Assembly: GCF_000237925.1 (NCBI RefSeq)
Contig: NC_031502.1
Location: 14,434,434-14,498,433, forward strand
Direction of reading: 5' to 3'
Length of the DNA: 64,000 bases
Source: Schistosoma mansoni
Taxonomy: Eukaryota > Platyhelminthes > Trematoda > Strigeidida > Schistosomatidae
Under the pieces are notes generated by a model. That model worked only from the letters and a program-made list of their open reading frames with translations, was not told where the DNA came from and made no database searches. Positions 1 through 37,600 of this stretch are shown here, one piece after another. Every line of letters starts with the position of its first letter. The first letter of the stretch is position 1. A program made the position numbers and the translations under genes.

Positions 1-3000
1 CCCTGATGATGTTGATCCAGTATACTGTTTTTCTATGCATAAACTAAACTCTTAGGGAAATTTCAAAGTTACGACTTGGCATTTTTGAATAAAAGTCCGC
101 TCATATAATCAGTTAAAAGAGCTTCATACGAAACGATGAATCTGATGAGAAGAGAATATTCAACTGATAGGCATTGTTTTCATCGTGAAACGTGTATGTC
201 CTTAAATAGATTCTATATTGAGTTGTGGAATTCAAGGTTTTGTATGTTTATCGTAGGCTCTAACTAGTCATTAGGTGGGTATTGAATAATCAGATCAAAC
301 TGAAGCTTCATAAAATTTGTCAATAAATCATGTTTTAAATCTCAAGTCAAGTGCATGTTTACAAATAACATTGCGGATCTTTAAAGTCGTGTAACTTCTG
401 GAAGGATATTCTTTGAAGCAACCACACGTTTAATTATAGCACTAACAGAAATCATGGTTTTTGATACTTGTTCAAGACAAATCATAAAATAGATCAATGA
501 AGAACTACTACTTTTACCGATCATTTTGTAGACTGTTGACCATACTTATTTTTGTTGCGGTAAGACATCTAATACTTATTAACTAAACTGTTACATTTGA
601 TTAGTATTAAGTCAGTAATTAATTCATATTTCTTCCCTAGCATGGATATCAAATCTGAGTAATGTTTTCCAGGTGACAAAATCACTTATTATAGGCATCA
701 GATTATAACAACTTTAACTTCAATGAATAATGAATACGAAATACAAAAACCAAACATATTAGATTTTGAAATTTATCTTGCAAAGAACTATAACTAGTCA
801 AATAGTTTGGCTCTATTTTCCATAGATAATGACGACACTATTCATCTCGATCTGTTTCAAATATAGCTTAGACAAAACAAAACAGTTAATTCTTATAAAT
901 CACTTTAAACTCTAAATTAATTGTTGTAAACATCATGGTGACAGCATTAAAGTCGTAAGCTTATGAGTGTAGTTGGGAAACAATTTTATCTGAATAACGA
1001 TGTCTGTCTTATCTACCCATAAATTGATATTTTTAAATCAGGGTAAAGTACATTCATTTATGTTCTAACATCGGGGTTAGGATGAAGTTTTCATAAATGA
1101 GATGTTTTTTATATGTTGATAAATTCAGAGTTATGTTGGGGTAAAGATGACGCCTTTTTGGCTGTAATTAATAAAAGACATTTTGAACTTGTTTGTCCGA
1201 TCCAAGTTGATGGTTTTAAAACTTTTTTCAGGTAAAATCTATCTACCTAAATGATAATCCATTTACTGTTGAAAATGGATTGTTAACTCCGACCATGAAA
1301 ATATCACGTCAAAATGCCCGTCGACACTTTCAATCTATCGTTGAATCATTATATTTGGAAACATGTTCTGAAGGCCAATGCATAAGTAACAATTGTAATT
1401 AGTAGCTCAATTTGTCCCACTGCCATTGTTTACTATCTTTAGCCAAAAAATCACATCACATACGGCAATCATCCTGTTGTTCGTACATAAAAAAATACAG
1501 GGGCAGCACCCCGTCGTTATTTCTTTTTTCTACCACAATTATATTGTTTATTGACTTTTTTAATTCGTGCAAAACAATCCATATTATATATATTTCTCTT
1601 TTATTCAGTGTATCCTGGGTGAAAATTTATCGTGAAACTCATTCCTATTTATTTATTTAAAATAATTTATATTTCTTCAATTGAAACAGTAAATTACAAG
1701 AATGCAACCACGCAAGATAGATAGTGGGAATATAACAAACATTGTAAAGCGAAATATATTATACGTAATAAACTTGAAAGGAAAATCCATTAAAATATAT
1801 TTTAGTTACTAATATGAAAGTCAATTCAATAGTCATACACATGTTTTACATCTCAAAATGTGTCTATAGTTCGTTGCTCGATATCATTATCATCATTGTC
1901 TTCAAGGTGCGTTTACCCGCACTTCAACTGATGAAAGTTCGTAGCAAGCGAATTGGCGGGTTACCACTATTCGAGTTGATTTAATCGGCAAAACTCCTTA
2001 ACTTGTATCCGAAAAACCGATCTTTACCAATTATATCAGGAAAAATTGCTACGTCAGCAAGAATTAAACTTCACATTTAGCTTTCTTGCAACTTAGTGTA
2101 AGACGCTTATTCTACTACTGAGTTTTCTTGTTGACAGAGTTCGTTGAAAACATCGATCCTTTGTCAAAGGCAGCTGTAGGAAAGACGGAGTTCGGAACTC
2201 ATTAGTCGAGGTTTCTGTTAAGGGGACATACTACAGTTTATCTCGAGCAGTGACCATCTACTTTAGGATCTTACCAAGTGAAGCTGTGCAGATAAGTTTA
2301 TCGTGTCAGTGCTTGAATGTATATTATAGTACCGTGTTGACTCCATAAAACGTGGATCTCCTATTTAGTTTTGTATGTAATGCTTAGACTAATCCCCGAT
2401 TGTGGAGCGTTGTTTATAAAAGCCAGATAGGAAGTGTGTTGCAAGAATTTTTTCAGGCGTACGGGAAGCACGGAAGAAGGCACCTTTGCCTACTTAATTC
2501 TAGCTAGCATGGTTCAGCATTTATAGTCAGATAGGAAAACAATCTAAAGGCAGATAACGAGTAGAGTGATGAACAAATATGCACGTATGAGAACTGATCA
2601 AGGTTACAACTGAATAGTCTACAGCCAAATATGTGTATACAATGGCTTATAACGATCAGATTGATTTGCTTGTCCAAAATTTAGAATAAGTTCATATAGT
2701 CTTTACAAAATGCATTACTAGTATATGTTCGTATTAACAAGAGGAGGGTTAGATGTCTAAATCAAGAGCTGGAAAAGTCGCATCAATTCTAGCCGGTCAT
2801 ACACACCTTTTACGAACCTGGTTGGTTAAGCAATCAAATTATTACGATTATCGGGACTTTTGTCCAATCCCCTAAAACTGATATCAATATCCACTTTGTG
2901 GTATTTCTAACAACCTAATTCACAGTTTAAGGATCGGATTTATTGACAAGACCTTCATTGTAGCTCAAGAGTCGATGCAGCGTAATCGAAAGTAATAACT

Positions 3001-3590
3001 TTTTCCATTATCATGTTTATACTAACGGACCCCATCATTTCCGTTTAGCAGAAATTGAGTTCTCTTTACTCTACTGCATTTTCTCAGGGCTGTGATGTAT
3101 GACCAATTTACGCTTATGGTAGCGTCAGTCGGAAGAATTAGGAATGTACCATTAATTAAACTGCGCGGCAATAAGTATCGGACAGAGTTAAGATAACTGA
3201 TTTTCTAGAAATTTATTAATTAGAGAAATGATGTATATGCATATCAAACTTGAACTAGTAACTCTCCGCATCTACATGTTTTGTATGGGAACATCAGTTT
3301 ATTTAACCTTAGACTGTGTAATTTCATATTGCATCTGGATGTTACCCTGACATGGTCAAGCTAGACACATTGCGAAATCGTTATTTACCGCTGACATGTA
3401 AACTACGGATTTTTTTCAAATGTGTAAAAAGTCAACTGTTAGTACTTCCTCGTGCATGCCTTAGTAACAAGTAATTAAGTCAAAGCCAAATGTGATAAAT
3501 TTTTAAGACAGTGCGAGTGCTGTAGCAATAAAATAATTCAAAAAACAAATGCATAGAAGTCATGTGGTAATTTGTGGCTGGTTATAATTC
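1..3590. other. AT-rich intergenic DNA downstream of EFTUD2
   Basis: No gene, tRNA or recognisable element was found here. Open frames are short and without family resemblance. A stretch around 2450-2760 looks vaguely like the sequence left of the intron 14 LINE, too weak to call. Confidence 0.4.
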
Positions 3591-3595
3591 AATTA

Positions 3596-3601
3596 TTTAT
3601 T
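3596..3601 (-). promoter_or_regulatory. Polyadenylation signal of EFTUD2
   Basis: AATAAA on the minus strand, about 30 nt after the stop codon. A short 3' UTR of this kind is common in schistosomes, but transcript data are needed to prove use. Confidence 0.55.
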
Positions 3602-3630
3602 TTCTTAAAAAATACAGTAAATGTACAAAT

Positions 3631-27994
<24,364 letters not shown>

Positions 27995-27999
27995 CTTTA

Positions 28000-28475
28000 A
28001 GATCAAACAAGATAATGAAGTTGATGATTGTGTCAACTAAAGTACAGACTTCTAAAATACAGGGAAAAGGAAACTAAAGTAATCAATCATGGATAGAATG
28101 AAACCCGAAACAGCTGAAAAAAGCAAGAATATGAAGTTCAATTCACTGGAACATCGAAACCTAGAAGTACCAGTATCAGAAAAGCCTACTCGTATTCGTC
28201 GTAAACTACTGAATAACTGTCCCAACCAGAGGACCAAACCTATGAAGTACTAATTCCATGTTAAAATTACAGTTGCGAGTAATGGGTGATGAGTGGTAGG
28301 AAATGGTTGGGCGGTAAGGGTTGATGCTGAAAATAAAATCGAAAGACATGCCTAGCTGTTTTGTTGATGAACTTCGCATTTTCGTACAGAAACCATATTT
28401 AGTACCAACAATATCCGGTTGTTCTGTGACACAAAGTAAATGCATTGAGTACACTGAAAGCTAGAAGGCTCTTAC
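28000..28475. other. Region upstream of EFTUD2 start codon
   Basis: This should hold the 5' UTR and promoter. No TATA-like element or spliced-leader acceptor could be placed with confidence. An AG directly before the ATG (TTAAAGATG) could be a trans-splice acceptor but lacks a good pyrimidine tract. Confidence 0.3.
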
Positions 28476-28477
28476 TC

Positions 28478-28515
28478 CATAGCCCCCAAATACCCTGGTA
28501 CGGCCGAGAGTGGGG
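28478..28515 (+). repeat. Head module of a LINE-tailed non-autonomous element
   Basis: CCCCCAAATACCCTGGTACG followed by GCCGAGAGTGG is also found, on the minus strand, at 61170-61203 at the head of a longer copy. Here it sits in plus orientation directly before a minus-strand copy of the same element. Confidence 0.55.
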
Positions 28516-28940
28516 TTTTATTTTTTATTTTTTTGAACACAAACATTGGTACAAGTGGGTATCCAAAACATGCTCCACACGACAACAGTGAGGCCAGTAG
28601 CAGTTATCATTGATATATGTGAGGACTGTGATACTTCCCGGGTGCCCAAACAGAAGCCGATGGTTTCCCTAGGGGGGCCACACCCGGAGCCTTTGACCTA
28701 AAGGTATAACCCACAAGGTAGTGGAGCAACGTAAAGAGGTGCAGCCGATGGCCAACGATTGGTTCATACGCCACTTGTTCCTTGAGCATCCTGGAGCCCA
28801 TGTGCACCAAGGGTTTTCCAACCCCCCTGATGGACCCTCCGTATTCATCAACCCGGTTAGAGCGCCGAACATTCGCTTTTCGTCCTCTCAATTTCGTCAA
28901 CAACACTCTAGTCGCGAGAAGGCAGTTAGTAGGACTTGTG
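28516..28940 (-). mobile_element. LINE-tailed non-autonomous retroelement E1 (minus copy)
   Basis: Reading the minus strand, this goes from a unique GC-rich body (near 28940) to a 3' tail that ends CTTGTACCAATGTTTGTGTT and an A/T-rich end. The same kind of tail ends LINE C near 50270-50296. The body has no RT; its longest frame (28607-28906) has no known domain. It matches 60690-61085. This looks like an element mobilised by the RTE machinery through a shared tail. Confidence 0.6.
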
Positions 28941-29116
28941 GATTATACCTTTAGGTCAGAAGCCCCGGGTGTGGCACTGCGTAAACACCTGATTTGCTTT
29001 GGGCACCAGGGAATTATCGCAGCCCTCACACAAATCGAACAATTTATGTGGCGCATATCTACTTAGTGCCTCCTTGTACTAATGTTTGTGTTTTCATAAA
29101 TTAATAAATAAGATAA
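28941..29116 (+). repeat. Inverted tail copy of element E
   Basis: The tail half of the same element in the opposite direction: ACCTTTAGGTCAGAAGCCCC, TTGGGCACCAGG and CCTTGTACTAATGTTTGTGT, ending in ATTAATAAATAAG. It pairs with the 28516-28710 segment as a large hairpin. With the head module at 28478 it may be the remains of one plus-strand copy split by the minus copy. Confidence 0.6.
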
Positions 29117-31921
29117 GACTATCATTTTGCAATAAACATGGGATTTAACACGTACAGATAGGTCCAAGTTAGCACATTTCACATAAAGATAGGCTAAAAC
29201 TAAAATAATGATGATAATAATGACAAATGAGATGGTGAGTTGAACACAGGATATAGTTAAGGAACAACAAATTAGTTCGGCAAGTACATATAAAGTATAT
29301 TTCGGATCTGGAGGGTAACAGAAAAGATATGTACTGTCCATGTTTTTTAGTAGCTGAATTGGCCATACAACAGGGCAAAACAAATTATCGGAGGATTTCT
29401 ACTTTCTTGACTTGTTAAGTCATTATTATGATTGGATAGGAATGTGGATCGTTAATACTAATGATACGTATTTCCTATATACTGTTTTATGCACTTAATG
29501 ATGTTGAAAGGTTCAAGTAGCTTGCCAAGACCAAGATAGGTGACAAACGCCTTCAATATACAGCTTATTAGATAAATTTCATGTGAACCACCCACTGAAC
29601 CACAGCCACTAAATAGACGGACTCAAAGTTACCATTTACTAAGAATGACAAGTGACGGGAATGGAACGATTTTTCTGTTCGATTGGTAACTGGTGACGGT
29701 TGGAGTGGTGGATGTATGAATGTTATCTCTATTTGTTTTGTACTGAGTGACAGCTGGAATTGGTGTGGTATTACACTCCTCGATAAGATGCGTATGAATT
29801 AGCTTCCAACTAGCTGCAACTGGCCAGACACAGGAATATATTCAACCAACCAATAATTTTGAATCAAAGGTCGTTTTCATCTTACTGTGTTGCCAATGCT
29901 ACAATCCTAAGTGACTTTAGTAACGTTATAGCCATATTACAATACAGGACAATATTGTATGGAGAGCAATATATATGTTCATATCACTGCCAATACCTGA
30001 AGTCGCGGAAAGAACGCCTTAGTAAAACTACTCATTAGATATTTCGGGAGCTAAGTATAATTTTTTCTGAGATATTTACAACCAATTATCCAAGTTGTAA
30101 TTATTTCAGTTCATCTTAGCTTAGGATCCCATCAGTTTAAACCGTGATACATCCTGGTCCTATAAGCTTCAATTAAAAGTTAATGACAACAAACACTAGA
30201 CCACCAAAACTTTACGGACTCACACCAAAAACACTAGCAAGGGTAACGCAAAATCCACAAACTTGCCAGAATGTTGTACGCGGCAATACAAACAAATAGT
30301 TCAAAATGTCCAATAACTGAATTGAAGAAACTAATCTCTTATTCATAATTATCTCAGCAGTTCTTTAGAAGCTATATTTTTACAGTGTCGATAACCGCAG
30401 TCGTTATTCAATACTTGTTTAGCTGTACAAATAATCAGAGTAATGTACATTTACCGTGTTTGTATATCCGGCATGTTTCATTCAGAAATTTTACTAGTTA
30501 CTTTTTATTAAACGACCGTGAGCTTACTTTCCTGAATATTTCATGCAAGCCTCCACCAGTTTATGACGTCCACATCAACAATATTTTATCTCTTATTAAT
30601 ACTGCTTTAAATGTAAATACTCAATAGATGGTTACTGATGCATTAAATAACTGTTAGGCTAGTCAGATCATTACCTATCGGTGAATAAAATCCTTTCACT
30701 AATTATGGCAAGACTTCCAGTAAATGCATAATCTCTCCCACGTCTCATAGTAATCGTAAATGATCGGCATTGTTTGCAACAGACCGAACCTCAAAGGAAC
30801 TTAGACATACAAACCAATCCTCCTCTTACACTGATCAACAAAGTGGTATGTATAGGTGATCCATAAACTCTACTATGACTTCCCATCATCGTTTAGCATG
30901 ATTCTTATCAGCATAAATACATTGAATTATAGCTAATGATGTGGCCCCAACTGTTCAAGTTTGCGAATTACATTCTAGTGATACTTGTAACCGCAAGCAG
31001 ACAAACGTGTTTGTATCTAGCCGTTTTAACAATGTCCTTAAGACAGAAATAAACTCACTAGCTAGTTGATCAGGAGCAGTATGGTCGTTCGCTAACACCA
31101 GATGTTTAATCAAATTTGACGTAGATTGTTCCATTAATGGCACTAACTAGCTCGACATAAACTGAGAGTTCAATAATTGTGAGTATATAGTCCGAACCCA
31201 GTACCTCGGGGTCCTGAAAATACTAACGCATGATTCTGTAGATATTCTGTAGCTAGCCGTGAGGAACAGGATAGCTTGACTTAGGCGACATTGTCTTGTT
31301 ACACTGCGGCTATTTAGTCAACGCACCTGAGGACTGTAACTACATAATATTGTGCAAAGCTGGGATAGTCTACCATGTATCTTCAGAGGTATATAACAGA
31401 CTCCAGTGCACGAGAAATACCTGATAACAGTCTCAAGTCTGTACAAACATACCGTCACTAAATTGTATCCCTTCAAATAGCCTATGATTTTCTGAGAGAT
31501 TACTTTAGGTAGACATATAAATTGTCCAACTATAAAAATTTTCATTTCTCTGGAACTACCGAAACAGACTACTTCATTAGTAGTCTTTCATCATTTGGTC
31601 AGACCCGAACGTTCAAAAAAGGAATATTCCCGAAGGGACCCTAAAATAACGTCGTACTAATAACTCAAGTTTCAGGTCCTTGAGAAGAACACGAAATAGT
31701 ATTTCCGGGCACTAGAGGCAATCATGACGCTAGTGCGGACAACCACAAAAGTATTCCTGCCGAGCCTATATGGCCAGAACCTGACCAGTCTACTCAGAGT
31801 TATGGGAGATCTGTATAACTACACTAATAATCAAATACTCCAGTTGTCTTTTAAGTTCAGCTTAAGTAGACTTGTCTGTTTCAACCTTCATCACTGTACT
31901 ACCGTAATTAACCATTCTAAG
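29117..31921. other. Intergenic DNA between element E and the Gypsy element
   Basis: About 2.8 kb with no recognisable gene, RNA or repeat. Short frames (for example 29063-29383 minus) look like chance. Confidence 0.4.
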
Positions 31922-31925
31922 AATA

Positions 31926-32192
31926 TGTAACAGCTCAGGTTGGTTGGTTAAGAGTTGACCCCAAACAACCAAGCATATGCTAAAACAGTATTGTTCAAGT
32001 ATTCATTCACTCCCTTACTTTTTGTAAGCGTTATATTCCCTATTATCTTATATTGAATGTTGAGAGCCTTTGTTTGTCTGAACAGATAATCCCACGCTCC
32101 ACTGTGACTGCGCGAAGATCGAAATAAAGACCTATTCACTACTTCTCTGGTTTCTTCTATCAATAGCACGAGGGTTACCTTAAGGCACGAAA
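31926..32192 (+). repeat. 5' LTR of the Gypsy element
   Basis: Starts TGTAACAGC and ends GGCACGAAA. It contains AATAAAG, a possible polyadenylation signal, near 32122. Same length and, by eye, same sequence as the right LTR. Confidence 0.9.
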
Positions 32193-32390
32193 GTGGTGAG
32201 CCCTTTTTGAACACAAATTTAACCTCATTTCTGTTATTAATTTTTTTTTTTACTTAATCGTAAAAGTAGACCTGATTATCCGTAAACTAAGTTGAGTATA
32301 TAACTAGTTTATTCCGTATTATCTTAAGTTATTCGTGTTATAGTAACCATTTTTCGTGCTAACTTTATTGCTATATTTGTCACATACCTC

Positions 32391-33236
32391 ATGTCAGACT
32401 CAATAGAAACCCATAATCTGGAGGATTTGTCACCGGTGGAGATAGACACTGTTATGACTACGAAATCCCGACTTCCAGAATTTAATCGTAGTGATCCTGA
32501 GTTGTGGTTTGCTCAACTAGAGCATTATTTCACGAGACACAATATCAAATCTGAAGGGATTCGCTATAGAGACTTGTGTTCTATCCTTCCTCCTTCAGTC
32601 GCCAAAAAAGTCCGTGACTTGATTTTAGATCCACCATCACCACAACCATACACCATCTTAAGACGAGAGATAATGAACCGTTTATCATTATCAGATAGTC
32701 AAAGAATCCAAAGACTTTTTCAAGGTGAAACACTAGGTGATCGGTCGCCGTCACAGTTTTTGCGTCACCTCCAAGTGTTAATGGGTGATAACACGGTGGG
32801 TGAAGCAGTCCTAAAACAAGGATGGATACAAGCTCTCCCATGCTACGTCCAACACTGTTTGGATGCACAAGATCCTGAAACCTCATTATCTCATTTAGCG
32901 CGTATAGCCGATAGAATAATGGAGAGAGGTCCTCCAACTGGACCAGGCACAATAAATCACACACAAAAAGTAGAATCAGCAAAAGACCCCGTCATAGAAG
33001 GACTCATTGCGAGTGTTAAGAGTCTCACTGAGGCTGTCACCAGAATGCAAATGGGTCATAGAAACAGGAGCAGGTCACCACAACGACCACGATCCAAGTC
33101 ACAAAACAGGTCACAAATGTCCAGACAACCTGGGCAGTTTTGTTGGTACCACTGGAAGTTTGGTGTCAACTCAACCAAGTGCATGCAACCATGCGCCTGG
33201 CCTAAGCATAATTCTAAGACAGCGGGAAACGAGTAA
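32391..33236 (+). CDS. gag: Gag protein of the Gypsy element
   Basis: A 281-residue frame. It has a retrotransposon gag domain ([16 protein letters not shown] near residues 36-52) and a basic stretch rich in Arg and Ser. Near the C-terminus there is a Cys/His cluster ([18 protein letters not shown]) typical of this group of Gypsy elements. It likely forms the particle shell and binds the RNA. Confidence 0.88.
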   Translation: MSDSIETHNLEDLSPVEIDTVMTTKSRLPEFNRSDPELWFAQLEHYFTRHNIKSEGIRYRDLCSILPPSVAKKVRDLILDPPSPQPYTILRREIMNRLSLSDSQRIQRLFQGETLGDRSPSQFLRHLQVLMGDNTVGEAVLKQGWIQALPCYVQHCLDAQDPETSLSHLARIADRIMERGPPTGPGTINHTQKVESAKDPVIEGLIASVKSLTEAVTRMQMGHRNRSRSPQRPRSKSQNRSQMSRQPGQFCWYHWKFGVNSTKCMQPCAWPKHNSKTAGNE

Positions 33237-33283
33237 CCCCTCCCCAGGTCGCGACGACTGAGGAGGGGCGCCAAGACAGTCGC

Positions 33284-36200
33284 TTGTTTTATGTTAGAGA
33301 CAGAAACTCTGGCTTGAATTTCTTGGTGGATACTGGCACTGCTCTTAGCATCATCCCTCAAAATAAAACTGAGATTAGTCGAGAAACATCATCAATTACA
33401 CTTCAAGCTGCAAATAAAACTAAAATTGCGACATTTGGGCAGAAAAACTTAACCCTAGATTTGGGCTTCAGGAGGCAATTCCCTTGGGTTTTCACGGTAG
33501 CCGACTTAGATCTGGCAATACTGGGGATGGACTTTCTAGAGAGATACGAATTTCTAGTTGACACCAAGAGACGGCGATTAACACTAAAAGAAACTTCGTA
33601 TTACACAAAAGGCAAAGAAAGTCACATCAGCTCTCTTAACTTGATTCAAACTCCTCCAGTAACAACAGCGAAATTCCAAGATATACTCGCGGAATTTCCA
33701 AACTTAACTAAACCAAACCCACAGCCTTCTAAAGACAAACTAAAAGTAAGTCACACTATCAAAACCGAAGGTGCACCGGTTTTTGCAAAACCCAGGAGAC
33801 TAGCACCAGATAAGCTCAAAATCGCTAGGGCCGAGTTTGATTATATGCTACAACTGGGTATTATCCGTTCCTCTGATAGTCAATGGGCATCCCCTTTGCA
33901 TATGGTCCCAAAGAAAAATGAAGGTGACTGGCGACCGTGCGGGGATTACAGAGCCCTCAACCGTCAAACCGTACCAGATAGGTACCCAATACCGCATATC
34001 CAAGATTTCACAAACGGTTTACAGTGTATGAACATATTCACTAAAATTGACTTAGTCAGGGCATATCACAATATCCCAGTGGCTGAGGAAGATATCCCCA
34101 AGACAGCTATTACAACACCCTTTAGCTTATTCGAGTTTGTACGCATGCCATTCGGCCTGAGAAATGCGGCACAGACATTTCAAAGATTCATAGACAATCT
34201 ACTTCGAGATATGCCATTTGCGCAGGGGTATATAGACGACTTGGTAATTGCCAGCCCCGATTTGCAATCACACGAACAGCATGTAAAAACAGTGTTAAAA
34301 AGACTGGATGAACATGGAATAAACATACATCAAAGTAAGTGTGTTTTCGGTGTTCAAACTTTAGAATTTCTCGGTCACACAATAAGCCCAGAAGGGATCA
34401 AACCGATCAAAAAAGAAGTAGACACCATTAAACAATACCCCATACCTAGTTCTCTAACACAACTGAGAAGTTTTCTAGGTCTAATTAACTTTTATCGCAG
34501 ATTCATACCAGGTTGTGCACAATTAATGCAACCTTTGACAGATTCACTAAAAGGAAAACCAAAAGAATTCAAACTGTCTTCTGACGCTGTCGAAGCTATT
34601 AAACAGCTTAAAGATAAATTAGCTCAAGCAACTACGTTGATGTATCCGAATTCTCTTTCCCCACTTGCTTTGATGGTGGATGCTTCAGATAAAGCAGTAG
34701 GCGGTACCCTTAACCAACTGGTTAAAAACGCCTGGAAACCAATTGCTTTCTTCTCAAAAAGACTCGCTCCAGCAGAGACAAGGTATTCTACCTTCGGGCG
34801 AGAACTTCTTGCAATCTACCTAACCATTAAACACTTTCGACACATGTTAGAAGGCAGGGAATTTATAGTCTTTACGGATCACAAACCACTAACGAATGCA
34901 CTAAAAGCGAGAGCTGATAAATACTCACCTCGAGAAGTCCGACACCTTGACTATATATCACAGTTCACAAGCGATATCCGACATGTCAAAGGTCAGGACA
35001 ATCAGGCGGCAGATGCTTTATCTAGGCTAGAAATAAACGTGCTACAGCAGTCTACAGTAAACTTCGAGACGTTGAGAAACGAACAAGAGCAGGATCTAGA
35101 ATTACGAAACCTGCTTAAAACAAACAATTCAAGTCTTAATTTAAAACAGTTCCCATCACCTGTCGATGGTATTCTAATCTACTGTGACACGACCAAGGCA
35201 ATGCCGCGACCTTTCGTTCCCAAAAGTATGCGAAAGTTGATATATAATAACTTTCATTCTTTGTCTCATCCTGGCGCAAAAGCTTCAACAAAACTAACCA
35301 ATGCCAGATATATATGGCCGAATTTACAGAAGGATGTACACAAATGGGTTAGAGAGTGTTCAGCCTGTCAACAATCAAAGATAAATCGTCACACAAATTC
35401 ACCCATAGGTGTTTTCTCGCAACCAGATGCACGTTTTGCCCATGTGCATATCGACTTGGTAGGTCCTTTACCACGTTCAAACGGTTTTAATTATCTTTTT
35501 ACATGCATAGATCGATTTACCAGATTCCCTATAGCCATCCCGATAACGGACATCACAGCGGAAACAGTAGCCAAAGTTTTCATGCAGAACTGGGTAACCA
35601 TTTTTGGTACACCCATAACAATAACGACGGATAGAGGAGCGCAATTCGAATCCGAACTATTTAATAACTTGGCTAAACTTCTAGGCTCCAATAGGATACG
35701 CTGCACTGCATATCATCCTCAGGCTAATGGGATGGTAGAACGTTTTCACCGTCAGCTAAAAACCGCCCTTATATCTCACTCAAACCCCAATCAGTGGACA
35801 GAATTCCTACCGTTAGTTATGTTGAGAATACGAACATCTGTCAAAACTGACGCACAGTGTTCAGCTGCGGAACTGGTTTTCGGAACAACTCTGAGACTAC
35901 CAGGTGAATTTATCAACCCTAATACTAACAGTCAAAAACTTAGTTTAGAAAATTATGTAGATCAACTACGGGACCACATGTCTAAACTTAAGCCGATTAA
36001 TACTCGTGAACAATCGCGCGCCGTATATATACCTAAAGACCTAAGCAATTGCACGCACGTCTGTATAAGATGTGACAAAATAAAAGCACCACTCAGTCCT
36101 CCATTTGAAGGTCCTTCCAAAGTCGTCTCAAGAAAATCTAAATATTTCGTGATAGAAAAACATGGAAACATCGACACAGTAAGTATTGATAGGCTAAAGC

Positions 36201-36370
36201 CGGCATATCTAGATCATGAACCACCATACGTGTTGTTAGATCGTTTAACTGACAAATCCATTACGGAATCGAAATGTAAAGATGATAAATCTTTACAAAT
36301 GACTAAAACGGTTCGCTGGGCACATCCGATTAGTCAGTCAAGGATGTTGACAGTTTCGGCTGCAGGATAA
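33284..36370 (+). CDS. pol: Pol polyprotein of the Gypsy element
   Basis: A 1028-residue frame carrying, in order, an aspartic protease ([11 protein letters not shown]), reverse transcriptase with YIDDLVIAS at the active site, RNase H ([11 protein letters not shown] and [13 protein letters not shown]), and integrase with an HHCC zinc region (CSACQQSK) and DDE core ([31 protein letters not shown]). It lies in a different frame from gag, as is usual where the family uses frameshift or read-through. No break seen. Confidence 0.93.
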   Translation: MFYVRDRNSGLNFLVDTGTALSIIPQNKTEISRETSSITLQAANKTKIATFGQKNLTLDLGFRRQFPWVFTVADLDLAILGMDFLERYEFLVDTKRRRLTLKETSYYTKGKESHISSLNLIQTPPVTTAKFQDILAEFPNLTKPNPQPSKDKLKVSHTIKTEGAPVFAKPRRLAPDKLKIARAEFDYMLQLGIIRSSDSQWASPLHMVPKKNEGDWRPCGDYRALNRQTVPDRYPIPHIQDFTNGLQCMNIFTKIDLVRAYHNIPVAEEDIPKTAITTPFSLFEFVRMPFGLRNAAQTFQRFIDNLLRDMPFAQGYIDDLVIASPDLQSHEQHVKTVLKRLDEHGINIHQSKCVFGVQTLEFLGHTISPEGIKPIKKEVDTIKQYPIPSSLTQLRSFLGLINFYRRFIPGCAQLMQPLTDSLKGKPKEFKLSSDAVEAIKQLKDKLAQATTLMYPNSLSPLALMVDASDKAVGGTLNQLVKNAWKPIAFFSKRLAPAETRYSTFGRELLAIYLTIKHFRHMLEGREFIVFTDHKPLTNALKARADKYSPREVRHLDYISQFTSDIRHVKGQDNQAADALSRLEINVLQQSTVNFETLRNEQEQDLELRNLLKTNNSSLNLKQFPSPVDGILIYCDTTKAMPRPFVPKSMRKLIYNNFHSLSHPGAKASTKLTNARYIWPNLQKDVHKWVRECSACQQSKINRHTNSPIGVFSQPDARFAHVHIDLVGPLPRSNGFNYLFTCIDRFTRFPIAIPITDITAETVAKVFMQNWVTIFGTPITITTDRGAQFESELFNNLAKLLGSNRIRCTAYHPQANGMVERFHRQLKTALISHSNPNQWTEFLPLVMLRIRTSVKTDAQCSAAELVFGTTLRLPGEFINPNTNSQKLSLENYVDQLRDHMSKLKPINTREQSRAVYIPKDLSNCTHVCIRCDKIKAPLSPPFEGPSKVVSRKSKYFVIEKHGNIDTVSIDRLKPAYLDHEPPYVLLDRLTDKSITESKCKDDKSLQMTKTVRWAHPISQSRMLTVSAAG

Positions 36371-37333
36371 AATCTAACCACATAGCTAATCAGACCCTGC
36401 ATCTACTTAAAAATAATTTTTTTCCTCATTCCGCCTCACATACAACTCCCCAGACCTTTTACCTTTGATATATAAGTGTTATGTTAAATATTTTTTTAAA
36501 TACTGGACACATAAGCTAGGTGTTCCGAAACGATGGCTGAGGATTTTAATCAAACTCATACAACTAACACTGGCAAATACAACGAATTCAAAAGGCAACT
36601 CAGTTGTAAAAGGCGGTCATCACTGGCTCAAAGTCATGCATTTGATCAATTTTGTTAAAGAGTCCAACTTCTAGCAAGCTCACCCTTTTACATATATGCA
36701 TTACAAAAGAGTATTTTTTTGTTGTTTTCATGGTTCTTCGTGCACAAGATATCTACACTATGTCTATTTCCTCCCAGAATACCAATCCGTTCTGGAGGCC
36801 AAGCACTTACATGAACCGAACAATTATCAATTGCATTTATGTATTTCCATTTTGTATCTTATTATTTTATGCAGGCAGTGGAGCAGTTCTTCAGGTTTGC
36901 TTGATTTTCACCATTACCTTTGAAGTAGACTCTTCTTTACTTTTTACTTGAGGGCGACTCAAGAGGCAGGTGAGTAAACACCTGATAGCCGGTCTGAGCA
37001 TGGAGAAATCGTACCTCACCAACATGGTGTTGGGTAGCCCGCTCGCGGCACTTCCTCAGATATTCTTATTCCACATTCTCACACTTTCTCTTGAAAGCAC
37101 GCAGCAAACCGTCAGCGATAGTTGTAGAAAAGATCACATGCTACAAAATAAGATGACAAGCTAGTAAATGAAGATGGACTATCGTTGAGAGCGTTAGTCG
37201 TAACTGATTGTAAGTCAAATAGTGAACGAGTTGATAATTTCGCCTTGGGATGAGAAATAGAACTAAGGTGTTTTCGATAGATAGGTTAATCGAACCGACG
37301 TTCCTACGGAAGTCGATTCTAGGGGGAAGCTAA

Positions 37334-37600
37334 TGTAACAGCTCAGGTTGGTTGGTTAAGAGTTGACCCCAAACAACCAAGCATATGCTAAAACAGTATT
37401 GTTCAAGTATTCATTCACTCCCTTACTTTTTGTAAGCGTTATATTCCCTATTATCTTATATTGAATGTTGAGAGCCTTTGTTTGTCTGAACAGATAATCC
37501 CACGCTCCACTGTGACTGCGCGAAGATCGAAATAAAGACCTATTCACTACTTCTCTGGTTTCTTCTATCAATAGCACGAGGGTTACCTTAAGGCACGAAA
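37334..37600 (+). repeat. 3' LTR of the Gypsy element
   Basis: Partner of 31926-32192. The purine tract lies directly upstream and the 4-bp flank AATA directly downstream. Confidence 0.9.

Larger units (their letters stand above)
31926..37600 (+). mobile_element. Ty3/Gypsy LTR retrotransposon, looks whole
   Basis: Two 267-bp LTRs (31926-32192 and 37334-37600) that I could not tell apart by eye enclose gag and pol. The element is flanked by a 4-bp direct repeat AATA (31922-31925 and 37601-37604). A purine tract (AGGGGGAAG) lies just before the right LTR. Part order (protease, RT, RNase H, integrase) is that of Ty3/Gypsy, related to schistosome elements such as Boudicca and Saci. No break was noticed in gag or pol, and the LTR identity points to a very recent insertion. 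About 960 bp between pol and the right LTR holds no recognisable env-like gene. Confidence 0.93.

Noticed and set aside
2450-2760. Weak similarity to sequence around 7960-8150
   Set aside because: Only scattered short matches (for example ATTTATAG.CAGATA); cannot be told from AT-rich background without an alignment program.
32581-32982. 133-codon frame on the strand opposite to gag
   Set aside because: A shadow of the gag coding frame.
36652-36951. Hydrophobic open frame between Gypsy pol and the right LTR
   Set aside because: No signal, envelope or other domain was recognised, and overlapping frames of similar length exist; likely chance.
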